From assembly GCF_026672275.1 (NCBI RefSeq), contig NZ_JANQCD010000014.1, forward strand, positions 57,435 through 121,434: a stretch of 64,000 nt of DNA. Reading direction: 5' to 3'. Below the pieces are notes generated by a model. That model did no database searches and had not been told where the DNA came from. It saw only the letters and a list, made by a program, of their open reading frames with translations. The stretch comes from Marinifilum sp. D737 (GTDB taxonomy: Bacteria; Bacteroidota; Bacteroidia; Bacteroidales; Marinifilaceae). This document shows, in pieces, positions 33,901 to 41,631 of the stretch. A program made the translations under genes and the position numbers. The number at the start of each line of letters is the position of its first letter. The first letter of the stretch is position 1.

Positions 33901-35470
33901 AGCGCTTTGGCGAACAAGAAAAATTGGTGATTTGGATAAAAAATCACTCAATACATTTGTTTCCATCGATCCAAAACAAGACTCGCTGAGTTTTATAACT
34001 CCACTTGCCCGTTACGATGCCATGGACAATACCATTTCGGCCAAATTTGTAAAGAGCATAAACGTGGCCGATGCTAAACTTTATCCGGATAGTGGTAATG
34101 TGAACATTGCAAAAGGTGGTAGAATGGAGACTTTTAGAAATACAGAAGTAATAGCCGATACCATCAACCAATTCCACCGAATTTACGATGCTACCATTAA
34201 TGTGCATGGCAAAAACTCCTATTCGGGATCGGGATCGTATATCTACAAAACTGCGGATAACAAAGAGCAGCTGCTCACTTTCGATGTAATTGATGTTGAT
34301 TCCACAGGCCAAACCATTGCCATGGGAAATATCACGGAAGAAAAAGCTTTTACCCTAAGTCCTCATTTTGATTACAAAGGAAAAGTGAAGTTGGAAGCCA
34401 GAGATTCTGCCCTGTTTTTTGATGGTCAGGCACACATACACAACAAATGCGGACAGATTAAAGACAATTGGTTGGATTTTAAATCGAAAATCGATCCAAA
34501 TGAGATATTGATCCCTGTAGATCTTCATGCCATAGACGATGACAGGTTGAAACTATATAACTCCTTCTTCCTGACCAACGATTCCATTCACATCTATTCG
34601 TCATTCCTATCGCGAAGAATTTTCTATACCGATAATGTTTTGCTTGATGCCAAGGGATATCTTACCTACAACGAAAAGCTACAAGCCTACCAAATTGCAG
34701 GAAAAGACAAACTAAGAGATCCGAATGTACAGGGTAGCATGATTTCTTTCTACCAAAACAACTGCAATATAAAAGGAGAAGGTAAAGTAGATTTAGGTGC
34801 AGAATTGGGGCAAATCAAGCAGGTAGCTTCGGGTAATATTGAGCACGATTTAAGCAGCAATATCGTTACACTAGACCTTATTTATGGTGTTGATTTCTTT
34901 ATGAACGATCAGGCCATGAAAATCATGGAAAACGACTTTGCCAATGCCACTGTGGCAATCAGTAAGCTCAACAAAAAGAATTACACCAAAAAGATTGCCG
35001 AAATCATGGGCAAAGCCAAAGCCGAAAAGGCAATGCTTGCACGCAATGAGAATGGCATATACAAAGAGTTACCGAAGGAATTGAAGCATACCATTTACTT
35101 TAACAACCTCGATTTTATTTGGGATAAGGAAACAAAAGCCTACCATTCGATTGGTGATATCGGAATAGGAAACATCAACGGCAAGCAAATCAACAAGAGC
35201 GTTAAAGGCAAGGTAGAGCTCGATAAAAAACGAAGTGGGAATAAACTTACCATTTATCTTGAAATCGATAAATCAACCTGGTATTTCTTCCAATACCATC
35301 ATGGGGTAATGTTTGTGCGATCGTCGAATGGTGAGTTCAACACCATTGTTACCGAGACCAAAGAAGACAAACGTGAGTTTAAAGATCCGTTGAAAAAGAA
35401 TCCTTATTCCTACATCATTACACAACGCTCTAAAAAGACGAAGTTCTTGAAGCGCATGAATTTTAAATAA
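30998..35470 (+). CDS. Very large secreted protein of unknown function
   Basis: 1,490 residues from the ATG at 30998, which gives a signal peptide (MTLNFRSLLLIIPLFCSFNVFGQ); an ATG at 30950 would add 16 non-signal residues. I do not recognise the family. Residues ~25-180 are helical and charged. The remainder is long stretches of beta-strand-like sequence, with helical inserts such as NPLVLLRKFADYIYVETFTAEEYANYI. Strand pairs of the kind ILADSASFKILNAD and GSYIYKTADNKEQLLTFDVIDV hint at a jelly-roll or beta-taco type envelope protein. The C-terminus is basic (RSKKTKFLKRMNFK), with no T9SS sorting domain seen. The 3' two-thirds seems somewhat richer in G+C than its neighbours. It stands alone. 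A periplasmic or outer-membrane structural role is a guess. Confidence 0.75.
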   Translation: MTLNFRSLLLIIPLFCSFNVFGQSIKSFPHDSIQFQEEFLKFMDHPSKKKESKAFAEQFPTFWLSPNLRPEERQKIYQISDILLQKRARSFPDFYNYFQTLMLFQQQNRSASDFTNWHTGFLQHVSNKKVKLSKSKDFLIQTQHLLNDSIINKSYAVEWKAENAQFKYTFDEKLSIEFDKADLLCIAQRDTSCIYNTRGIYFPFEKAWKGNNGKISWERAGKDIDTEYATFDSYYIDASKSTFSIDTVQYFNPELSDKTLNGSLIEKAIRTKDPKRALYPRFESFEHEIKIHEIYEHVNYKGGVAIHGAKFIGKGSPEHPSEIQISRNDTLFLVAQSEHFAFQNDQIAGKDTKIEILIDTCRIYHPGLLFKYFPEKKELNLFRDGEGISKSPYFNNYHNLIMDFGMLVWRLDENMMHFTKMKGATKRQAHFESSNYFRMNRFMRIQGMDEQNPLVLLRKFADYIYVETFTAEEYANYIKKPVNQVRQQLFTLSFQGFVSYNMNTDEVTLQKRLDDYIKSGMGRQDYDVIQFTTQTKDKEADAIYFIGSSNLQINGVRQIAVSDSQNVVIFPKHRKIVLKKNRDFEFDGRLMAGLIDLHGKGFDFSYDNFKVDLKSIDSLQMNVVVDSLSRFGKRYTNLLGSVVENISGDLLIDDPNNKSGNKKFADYPIFNSVDSSYVFYDKPHIQDGVYKRDEFYFKVDPYTITNINNFDRSDIELAGTFVSDSIFPTFREPLTIREDNSLGFEHITPANGFSAYDKGVFTDTVFLSNQGLRGSGTVNYLVSETKSSDFIFRPEEMHTNAESFELKEHDTKMNNPEINGKQIYVQWFPYKDEMYVKSSALPLDMYQKLATLSGTLKITPNGITGMGNMELVNAEIKSDYFTYNRKNILADSASFKILNADSTGYSFETESVNANIDFVSRTGAFENTNTNKKSIFPDNRYMSYINNFKWYMDEQMIDFGKEDEATLAALWRTRKIGDLDKKSLNTFVSIDPKQDSLSFITPLARYDAMDNTISAKFVKSINVADAKLYPDSGNVNIAKGGRMETFRNTEVIADTINQFHRIYDATINVHGKNSYSGSGSYIYKTADNKEQLLTFDVIDVDSTGQTIAMGNITEEKAFTLSPHFDYKGKVKLEARDSALFFDGQAHIHNKCGQIKDNWLDFKSKIDPNEILIPVDLHAIDDDRLKLYNSFFLTNDSIHIYSSFLSRRIFYTDNVLLDAKGYLTYNEKLQAYQIAGKDKLRDPNVQGSMISFYQNNCNIKGEGKVDLGAELGQIKQVASGNIEHDLSSNIVTLDLIYGVDFFMNDQAMKIMENDFANATVAISKLNKKNYTKKIAEIMGKAKAEKAMLARNENGIYKELPKELKHTIYFNNLDFIWDKETKAYHSIGDIGIGNINGKQINKSVKGKVELDKKRSGNKLTIYLEIDKSTWYFFQYHHGVMFVRSSNGEFNTIVTETKEDKREFKDPLKKNPYSYIITQRSKKTKFLKRMNFK

Positions 35471-35828
35471 AATTTAAACGCAGATGATCATGATCTGTTA
35501 AGATTAAAAAGATAAACCACAAAGGTAAACGAAGGGCTTTCACAAAGGAACACAAAGTGAAAACAAAAGCTTAACCACAAAGGATGCTCAAAGGTATTCA
35601 CTAAGTTTCGCAAAGGATAAAAAGGTTTAGATTAATAATGATTGATCGCAGAACCAGCATTTATGCTAGATTTTTGCAATCCTATGATTTATAATTAAAA
35701 ATAACGCCACACTCTATTAGAATGTGGCGTTATTATTTAATGTATAAATCTAATTATTCTTCGTGGTCTTTGTGAAAAACCTTAGTGGCCTAAGTCGTTA
35801 GACTTTACGGTTAAACTTTGCAGTAAAA
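35471..35828. repeat. Gene-free stretch with dispersed-type repeats and a terminator hairpin
   Basis: No gene is seen in these 358 bases. Two related direct copies begin ACCACAAAGG (35516-35559 and 35574-35618), built from words such as CACAAAGGA and AAAGG. A diverged inverted copy at 35759-35794 (CTTCGTGGTCTTTGTGAAA) faces them. A near-palindrome CAGATGATCATGATCTG lies near 35481. The strong hairpin AATAACGCCACA / TGTGGCGTTATT (about 35699-35735) can terminate transcription from either side. Confidence 0.55.
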
Positions 35829-36026
35829 TTATTTCACAATTTCCTGTACACGTCCCACTTGCCCACTTTCCAATCGCACCTTAATGCCATGTGGATGTAT
35901 AGCCGAATTGGTCAGCAAATCTTTCACAATGCCTTCGGTCAGTTTTCCGCTACGCTGATCTTCTTTTAAAACAATCTTTACCTTCAAACCAGGTTTAATA
36001 TTTTCTCTTTTATCTCCTTCGTTCAT
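35829..36026 (-). CDS. YwbE family protein
   Basis: 65 residues from the ATG at 36026 (MNEGDKRENIKPGLKV). This start is chosen because known YwbE proteins begin just before the NIKPG segment; an ATG at 36056 would add 10 residues. The sequence matches YwbE closely: VKIVLKEDQRSGKLTEGIVK, DLLTNSAIHPHGIKVRLESG, QVGRVQEI. The family is a small, KOW/SH3-like basic protein of unknown function. It lies alone between repeat-rich gaps. Confidence 0.9.
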   Translation of the reverse strand: MNEGDKRENIKPGLKVKIVLKEDQRSGKLTEGIVKDLLTNSAIHPHGIKVRLESGQVGRVQEIVK

Positions 36027-36101
36027 AATCTTGGCTTTTAATAGTCCCTTATACAAATGTAATGCGATTTTGGGAGATTATCATATTATGTTGGTAATAA
36101 T

Positions 36102-36233
36102 TCAATGAGGCATCAATGCGGTCTCTACCCAATCTCCTCTATTATCAAATCGCAAATCCAAAGCAATTCCAGGCAACATGTCAATTATCTTAAAAATGCT
36201 AAACATATAATTCGAATCAAACGGATATGTCAT
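36102..36233 (-). other. Possible gene remnant or very small ORF
   Basis: A 43-codon frame (MTYPFDSNYMFSIFKIIDML..., ending RFDNRGDWVETALMPH). It is preceded in frame by nine more codons without a start and then a stop. The composition looks protein-like (LDLRFDNRGDWVE), so it may be the tail of a decayed gene. The rest of the 36027-36593 gap shows no gene; it is AT-rich leader sequence. Confidence 0.25.
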
Positions 36234-36593
36234 GAATCTGCCAAAATGCAATAAACAACATCTTCAATTCATTAGTTAGATTTCGAAGCTATTTTCTCTG
36301 ATTTCGAAACTCCTTCATAAAAAAGCTCACAATCATTACAATTGGGGGCTTACACAAGCAAACACACAACATAAATCTAAAAATTCAATTCAAATTATGT
36401 ATTTTGCATTTTTTAACATCAAGTAACAGTTGATATTATATCGATTAGTTTTACAACAAACACATACACAAACCTTTATTTTAAATACAATTCAATTCCA
36501 CCCTCTAAAACAGTCTATATTTTACGTTCAATTCATTTGTATTTTTCTCCAATAAAACTATCTTTATATGACTACATAAAAAACGAAACACAT

Positions 36594-36836
36594 ATGAGCA
36601 ATACAGAAAATACATTGATAGAAGTATACACAGGACTTTCATGGGAAGTTGAAATGCTAAAGACAATTTTGGAAGATCACAAAATCAATAGTTTCATTAA
36701 AGATGGTTATACAGGAATAATAGCTCCTCATCACTCTGGAGGTACTGCTGGTGCAGTAAAGCTTTGCATATCGAGTGGCGATTTAGAAACCGCAAAACCC
36801 ATTATTGAGGAGTTTCTTGAAAACAAAACCGAGTAG
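36594..36836 (+). CDS. DUF2007 domain protein (putative signal-transducing family)
   Basis: 80 residues from the ATG at 36594, chosen because it starts just before the domain; an ATG at 36537 would add 19 residues of non-conserved sequence. The pattern LIEVYTGLSWEVEMLKTILEDHKINSFIKD, a Gly-rich turn, then VKLCISSGDLETAKPIIEEF is the DUF2007 (GlnB-like fold) family. It stops three bases before the next gene, so it should be cotranscribed with the two small membrane proteins. Function unknown. Confidence 0.8.
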   Translation: MSNTENTLIEVYTGLSWEVEMLKTILEDHKINSFIKDGYTGIIAPHHSGGTAGAVKLCISSGDLETAKPIIEEFLENKTE

Positions 36837-36839
36837 AAA

Positions 36840-37292
36840 ATGAACTCACTAATGACAAAAATCTACGGACAGCGAATCCTAGATGGTGATTTGCTGTTCG
36901 ATCATGAAAAAATCATTTTTCATACCAATCCAAAGGCAGCCTTACTAAGTACGATTGCAATGTCTTTGGTAACAATAAGTAGTGCTTTCAACATTTATGA
37001 TACTACTATTGAATCAAGCATAAGTATCGCTTCAATTATAATTGGACTTATAGCAATTACTCTTGGAATATTTTCAATGATTAAATATGTAGCAGCCCGA
37101 AAAATTAACCTCATCGAGTTTGCACCACAAGACATTAAAGAAGTTGCCATTAGTGAAATGGCTGATTCTTTACGAATCAGCATACACTTAAATGACAATA
37201 CCACCTACAAAATTGGTTGTACGAAAGATCGTTATTCAGGCAAGTTGGTTCAGACTTTAAAGGATGCTGATGTAAATTTAACCTACTTATAA
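36840..37292 (+). CDS. Small membrane protein, paralogue 1
   Basis: 150 residues. A short N-terminal part (LDGDLLFDHEKIIFHTNPK) is followed by a two-helix membrane hairpin (LLSTIAMSLVTISSAFNIY; ISIASIIIGLIAITLGIFSM) and a C-terminal beta-rich part (FAPQDIKEVAISEMADSLRISIHLNDNTTYKIG). The order strand-hairpin-strands with FxPxDIKxV resembles membrane-inserted PH-like domains. I do not recognise a named family. The gene 17 bases downstream encodes a divergent copy. Confidence 0.65.
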   Translation: MNSLMTKIYGQRILDGDLLFDHEKIIFHTNPKAALLSTIAMSLVTISSAFNIYDTTIESSISIASIIIGLIAITLGIFSMIKYVAARKINLIEFAPQDIKEVAISEMADSLRISIHLNDNTTYKIGCTKDRYSGKLVQTLKDADVNLTYL

Positions 37293-37309
37293 AAGCTAAA
37301 ATCAGCCCC

Positions 37310-37768
37310 ATGAAATCTACGATTATAACACTAAAAGGCCGCCCAAACCTTAATGGTGAACTTTTATTTGATGATTACAAGATTAGCTTAAGAAATGATC
37401 CCGGTTTAATTGGTATGATTATAATGGGATTTGGTTTTCTATCCTTTTCTAGTGGCTTTGGTCTATATTCTCATTACCATAGCACAGATCTATTCGATCA
37501 GATTATTTATCCATTCAACTTTTCTTTATGCGTGTTCACTATATTCTATTTGATAATCAAATACGGCAAAGCAAAAAAGATGCACGACAAAGAATTCAAG
37601 CCTGAGGATATCAAAACGGTATACATTGCCAAGACAAAACGCAATACCAAAATCAGATTTGTTTTGAATAATGATTTTGAGTCATACTTCAAATTTAAAA
37701 ACGATATTAAATGTGATAAATTAATCTCCTTTTTGAAAGAATCAGAAGTAGAGATAATCAACGCTTAG
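37310..37768 (+). CDS. Small membrane protein, paralogue 2
   Basis: 152 residues with the same plan as the preceding gene. LNGELLFDDYKISLRNDPG aligns with LDGDLLFDHEKIIFHTNP, then two membrane helices (LIGMIIMGFGFLSFSSGFGLY; FNFSLCVFTIFYLIIKYG), then FKPEDIKTVYIAKTKRNTKIRFVLNND, matching the FAPQDIKEV strand region. Identity is low, so the duplication is old. Probably one operon with the DUF2007 gene. Function unknown; a PH-like sensor at the membrane is possible. Confidence 0.65.
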   Translation: MKSTIITLKGRPNLNGELLFDDYKISLRNDPGLIGMIIMGFGFLSFSSGFGLYSHYHSTDLFDQIIYPFNFSLCVFTIFYLIIKYGKAKKMHDKEFKPEDIKTVYIAKTKRNTKIRFVLNNDFESYFKFKNDIKCDKLISFLKESEVEIINA

Positions 37769-37774
37769 GCAAGA

Positions 37775-38335
37775 ATGTCTGCCAAATTCCAAAACAAATA
37801 CAGAATCGATTCTACCCGATTGCAAAATTGGGATTATGGTAGCAATGGCAAATATTTTATTACGATTTGCACCTGCGAAATGAAACACTTCTTTGGCAAA
37901 GTTGCTAATTAAAAAATGTTCCGGAATGAAATAGGAGAATTGGCTGATGGATATTGACACGAAAACCTTAATCATTTTCCGTATATCCCTCTGGATGAAT
38001 TCATTGTGACACCCAATCATATTCATTGCATTTTGGTGATTGATAATCCTTATAATTGGCAAAATGTACAGACAAGGCATTGCCTTGTCCCTAACCAATC
38101 CGATCAAAATCCAGGGCGAAAAAGATTTCAAAACCAAGGAAATATCACCATCTCATCGATTATTGGATCATACAAATCAATCGTAAGCAAAGAAGCCCAC
38201 AAAATCAATCCAAATTTTGAATGGCATTCCCGCTTTTACGATCACATCATAAAAGATCAGAAAGCATTGCAGCGTATTCGCAATTACATCAAATACAATC
38301 TAAAGAACTGGAAGGGCGTTAAATATTTCGAATGA
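37775..38335 (+). pseudogene. REP-associated tyrosine transposase (RAYT), inactivated by two stop codons
   Basis: The frame from the ATG at 37775 reads through a full RAYT/Y1-transposase: YFITICTCEMKHFFGKV, then a TAA at 37910-37912, then NEIGELADGY, a TGA at 37955-37957 and HENLNHFPYIPLDEFIVTPNHIHCILVI. The HUH motif (NHIH) and the Tyr-bearing end (RFYDHIIKDQKALQRIRNYI) are intact. Both stops fit single-base changes (the TGA sits where TGG, Trp, is usual). A palindrome GACAAGGCA-T-TGCCTTGTC (38071-38089) lies inside the frame, as REP-like repeats do in RAYT genes. A short product from 38006 (GTG) is unlikely to be functional. Confidence 0.85.
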
Positions 38336-38504
38336 TAATATAAATCTCAATTGATGTATTATCGTACAGACGGCATTAATGTGATCTAGAAGAAATTCCA
38401 ACAGTGCAAAATTTCCCCTCATCCATCGCAAATTCGTAACACAAAGAACCAAAAAATTGACTATTTTTAATGACATAGATTTTCACAATTAGCAACATCA
38501 ATAC

Positions 38505-40610
38505 ATGTCAAAATATCAATTCCTTAACCGGGATTTAAGTTGGTTATCTTTTAACAATCGGGTGTTAGAAGTGGCAACAAATCCAGATTTACCCTTGTAT
38601 GAGAGGATAAAATTCCTCGCTATTTATTCTTCAAATCTCGATGAGTTTTATCGTGTACGAGTAGGAACTTACAAGAGGTTTACCGAACTTCCACCGGAAG
38701 ACAAAAAAAACTTAAGAGAAAATCCAGATACAATTCTCAAGAAAATTAATGCCGAGGTAGATCGACAGCAAATTGAATTTGGAAAGGTATTTAGAGGTAA
38801 TATTATTCCTGAACTTCGAGAGAATAAAATCATTCTGGTACAGGACGAAATGTTGTGCGACGAACATCACCAGTTTGTGAAAGATTTCTTTTTAGAGAAT
38901 ATTCTTCCACATGCACAACCAATGCTATTGCTAAAACAGCAGATTAAACCTTTCCTTCAGAACAACTCCGTTTACCTGGCAGTTAAACTGTTTAAGAGAG
39001 GACACAAAAAGGAAGAAGAAAATGGAACTAGTAAAAAACGCAGAGCTCGTTATGCAATCATTAAAGTTCCATGTCACCACTTCCCACGCTTTATTGAACT
39101 GCCAGAAGTAGATGGTAAACATTACATCATGTTTCTCGACGATATCGTTAAGCTAAGAATGAAGATGCTGTTCCCGGGATATAAAATTGATTCAAGCTTT
39201 AGTTTTAAACTCAGCCGCGATGCCGATTTATTAATTGAGGATGAATATTCAGGCGATTTGATTGATATGATTGAAAGAAGTCTGAAAAAAAGAGAAACAG
39301 GTTCTCCTTCCCGATTCCTTTATGATGAATCGATACCAAACGGATTTCTTCGATTCCTAAAAGATTCTTTCGATCTGCAACCAAATGATATGGTAAAAGG
39401 TGGAAGGTATCACAACTTCCAGGATTTCTTTGGATTTCCTAATCCTCTGTATCCTGAATTGGAATTGGAACCCTATCATCCGCTGAGTGTTGAGGAGTTA
39501 AAAGGGGAAACCAAATCCATCTTTAGAACCATTCGCAAGAAAGATCGAATTCTTCATTTTCCATATCAATCGTACAAGTACGTTATCCGTTTCTTGAACG
39601 AGGCTGCCTTAGATCCTAAAGTGGAAGAAATTAAGGCAACACAGTATCGTGTTGCCGATAATTCGGCTGTAGTTAATGCGCTGATCAATGCGGCGCACAA
39701 TGGTAAAAAAGTAACTGTTTTTGTTGAGGTTAAAGCTCGTTTCGACGAAGAGGCCAACCTGCGTTCAGCCCGCGAAATGCGAAAAGCAGGGATCAAGATA
39801 ATTTACAGCATACCAGGGCTTAAAGTTCATGCAAAAATTGCCTTGGTAATCCGTAAAGATGACAAGAGAGATTATGCCTTCCTAAGCACAGGTAATTTTA
39901 ACGAGAAAACCGCTAAAATATATGCCGACCATGGATTTTTAACTTCAGACAAAGTCATGATTCAGGAGATGAAGCAGCTATTCGATTATCTTGAAAATAA
40001 AACTCCTGGCTACACATTCAACAAATTATTAGTAGGTCAGTTCAACCTAAAAAGTGAGTTAATCAGGCTAATCGATCAGGAAATTGAAAATGTAAAAAAT
40101 GGCAAAAAAGGCTACATTCTTTTAAAAATGAATGGCCTGCAGGAACGTGAAATGATTCGTAAACTTTACGAAGCCAGTGAAAAAGGAGTGAAAATCGACC
40201 TGATACTTCGCGGCATCTGTTGCTTGAAGCCAGAACAGTCATATTCTAAAAACATCAGAATTATTCGAATTGTTGATCAGTTTTTGGAACATGCAAGGGT
40301 ATTCTATTTCCACAATAATGGAAAGGAGTTACTATACCTTTCTTCAGCAGATTGGATGAACCGTAATTTGCAACGTAGAATTGAGTGTGCATTTCCAATT
40401 CATGATGCAGATATTAAAAATGAAATCATTCACATTTTAAAGCTACAGCTATCTGATAACGTAAGTGCTCGTTACCTTAATGGCAAGCTTGATAATGTTC
40501 CGGTAGAAAGATTGGATGGCGAAGCTGAAGTGAGATCACAAATTGCCATTGCTGAATTCCTAAAAGAAAAGGAAAAATCACAGAAGGAAAAAGAATCGGT
40601 AAAAGAATAG
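38505..40610 (+). CDS. ppk1: Polyphosphate kinase 1
   Basis: A 701-residue enzyme that makes polyphosphate from ATP. The N-terminal domain has FLNRDLSWLSFNNRVLEVA and LAIYSSNLDEFYRVRVG. The catalytic half contains the phospho-histidine region SIPGLKVHAKIALVIRKD (His442) and the second His region EHARVFYFHNNGKELLYLSSADWM. The length and order of domains are normal. sixA follows 32 bases later in the same direction, an arrangement consistent with polyphosphate and phospho-His metabolism. Confidence 0.96.
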   Translation: MSKYQFLNRDLSWLSFNNRVLEVATNPDLPLYERIKFLAIYSSNLDEFYRVRVGTYKRFTELPPEDKKNLRENPDTILKKINAEVDRQQIEFGKVFRGNIIPELRENKIILVQDEMLCDEHHQFVKDFFLENILPHAQPMLLLKQQIKPFLQNNSVYLAVKLFKRGHKKEEENGTSKKRRARYAIIKVPCHHFPRFIELPEVDGKHYIMFLDDIVKLRMKMLFPGYKIDSSFSFKLSRDADLLIEDEYSGDLIDMIERSLKKRETGSPSRFLYDESIPNGFLRFLKDSFDLQPNDMVKGGRYHNFQDFFGFPNPLYPELELEPYHPLSVEELKGETKSIFRTIRKKDRILHFPYQSYKYVIRFLNEAALDPKVEEIKATQYRVADNSAVVNALINAAHNGKKVTVFVEVKARFDEEANLRSAREMRKAGIKIIYSIPGLKVHAKIALVIRKDDKRDYAFLSTGNFNEKTAKIYADHGFLTSDKVMIQEMKQLFDYLENKTPGYTFNKLLVGQFNLKSELIRLIDQEIENVKNGKKGYILLKMNGLQEREMIRKLYEASEKGVKIDLILRGICCLKPEQSYSKNIRIIRIVDQFLEHARVFYFHNNGKELLYLSSADWMNRNLQRRIECAFPIHDADIKNEIIHILKLQLSDNVSARYLNGKLDNVPVERLDGEAEVRSQIAIAEFLKEKEKSQKEKESVKE

Positions 40611-40642
40611 AACAAAAACACAGTAACTTAAAGCCCAAAACT

Positions 40643-41143
40643 ATGAAACGTTTATTTCTGGTACGACATGCCAAAACAGAAGTAATTAGATATGATATAA
40701 CTGATTTTCAAAGAAATTTGAAAGAACGTGGAATTAACGATTCAAACTTAATTGCAAATAAGTTACTGCTTAAAGATGCCATTCCTGATTTAATAATATC
40801 GAGTACGGCAAACAGGGCAATTCAAACCGCCCGTTTGTTTGCTGATATTTTAAATTATCAGCAAGAATCAATAGTACAATTGGATGAGCTATACGATGGT
40901 TTTACCACGCACGAGTTTTTAGGAATGCTTGATCAATACGGCAACGAGAACGAATCAGTAATGATTTTTGGTCACAACCCAAGCATTGAATACCTGGCCT
41001 TTAATTTAAGTATTGAGTTCTACCAATATGTACCCACTTGCACCGTTATAGGCATTGAATTCGATATTAACGACTGGAAGGACGTTGAAGCTCGATCGGG
41101 TAAGGTTTGCCTTTACGAATTCCCGAAAAAATACAAACAGTAA
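40643..41143 (+). CDS. sixA: SixA-type phosphohistidine phosphatase
   Basis: A 166-residue histidine-phosphatase-superfamily protein. The catalytic RH motif is in LFLVRHAKTE, further active-site segments are ISSTANRAIQTA and LYDGF, and the second His lies in FGHNPSIEYLA. SixA enzymes remove phosphate from His of phosphotransfer proteins. Its stop codon (TAA) is the first base of a run of TAATCAG repeats, so the present C-terminus may have been set by the repeat expansion. Confidence 0.9.
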   Translation: MKRLFLVRHAKTEVIRYDITDFQRNLKERGINDSNLIANKLLLKDAIPDLIISSTANRAIQTARLFADILNYQQESIVQLDELYDGFTTHEFLGMLDQYGNENESVMIFGHNPSIEYLAFNLSIEFYQYVPTCTVIGIEFDINDWKDVEARSGKVCLYEFPKKYKQ

Positions 41144-41196
41144 TCAGTAATCAGTAATCAGTAATCAGTAATCAGTAATCAGTAATCAGTAATCAA
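41138..41196. repeat. Tandem 7-base repeat (TAATCAG)
   Basis: Seven head-to-tail copies of TAATCAG plus partial units, starting at the end of sixA and reaching to within ~16 bases of the four-helix-bundle gene. An inverted copy (ACTGATTACTG) is found at about 41629-41639 on the other side of that gene. Confidence 0.9.
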
Positions 41197-41211
41197 AATT
41201 AAGAGTTTTCT

Positions 41212-41574
41212 GTGAATAAGAGCATTGCATATAAAAAAGCTTTCCAATTAGCTTCGAAAGTTGTTCTTTTCTGTCAAACTCTAAAAAAAGAGCAGAAAGA
41301 GTTTGAATTAGCAAATCAACTTCTTAAGTGTGGAACTTCAATTGGAGCAAACCTTGCTGAAGCCAATGGAGCTATTTCTAAAGCTGACTTCTCAAATAAA
41401 GTGAGCATAGCCTATAAAGAAACATTAGAAACCAAATATTGGTTAGAATTATTACTAGAAGTAAAATTAATTGGAAAAACTGATTTCGATAATTTATACT
41501 TACCAACTGATGAAATTGCCAGAATACTATTTTCAATTCTTAAAACAAGTAGAATTAACATAACTAACAATTAA
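41212..41574 (+). CDS. Four-helix bundle protein (23S rRNA intervening-sequence family)
   Basis: 120 residues starting at a GTG. It matches the TIGR02436/S23 family: AYKKAFQLASKVVLFCQTL, LLKCGTSIGANLAEANGAISKADF, KVSIAYKETLETKYWLELLLE and a helical end. These short helical proteins occur as solitary genes in many Bacteroidota and as inserts in 23S rRNA genes; the function is not settled. It is bordered by the TAATCAG array upstream and an inverted ACTGATTACTG downstream, as though inserted as a unit between sixA and topB. Confidence 0.88.
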   Translation: MNKSIAYKKAFQLASKVVLFCQTLKKEQKEFELANQLLKCGTSIGANLAEANGAISKADFSNKVSIAYKETLETKYWLELLLEVKLIGKTDFDNLYLPTDEIARILFSILKTSRINITNN

Positions 41575-41631
41575 TTCCCTGTTCATCGATTCCTTTTCAT
41601 TGTTCTTTGGCAACTACTAATTGTTCACTGA

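Noticed and set aside
33944..34312. 122-codon antisense frame in the 1,490-residue gene
   Set aside because: The sense frame is continuous over 4.4 kb with a signal peptide, so the antisense frame is a shadow.
41138..41196. Possible CRISPR-like array
   Set aside because: The units are only 7 bases and contiguous, without spacers.
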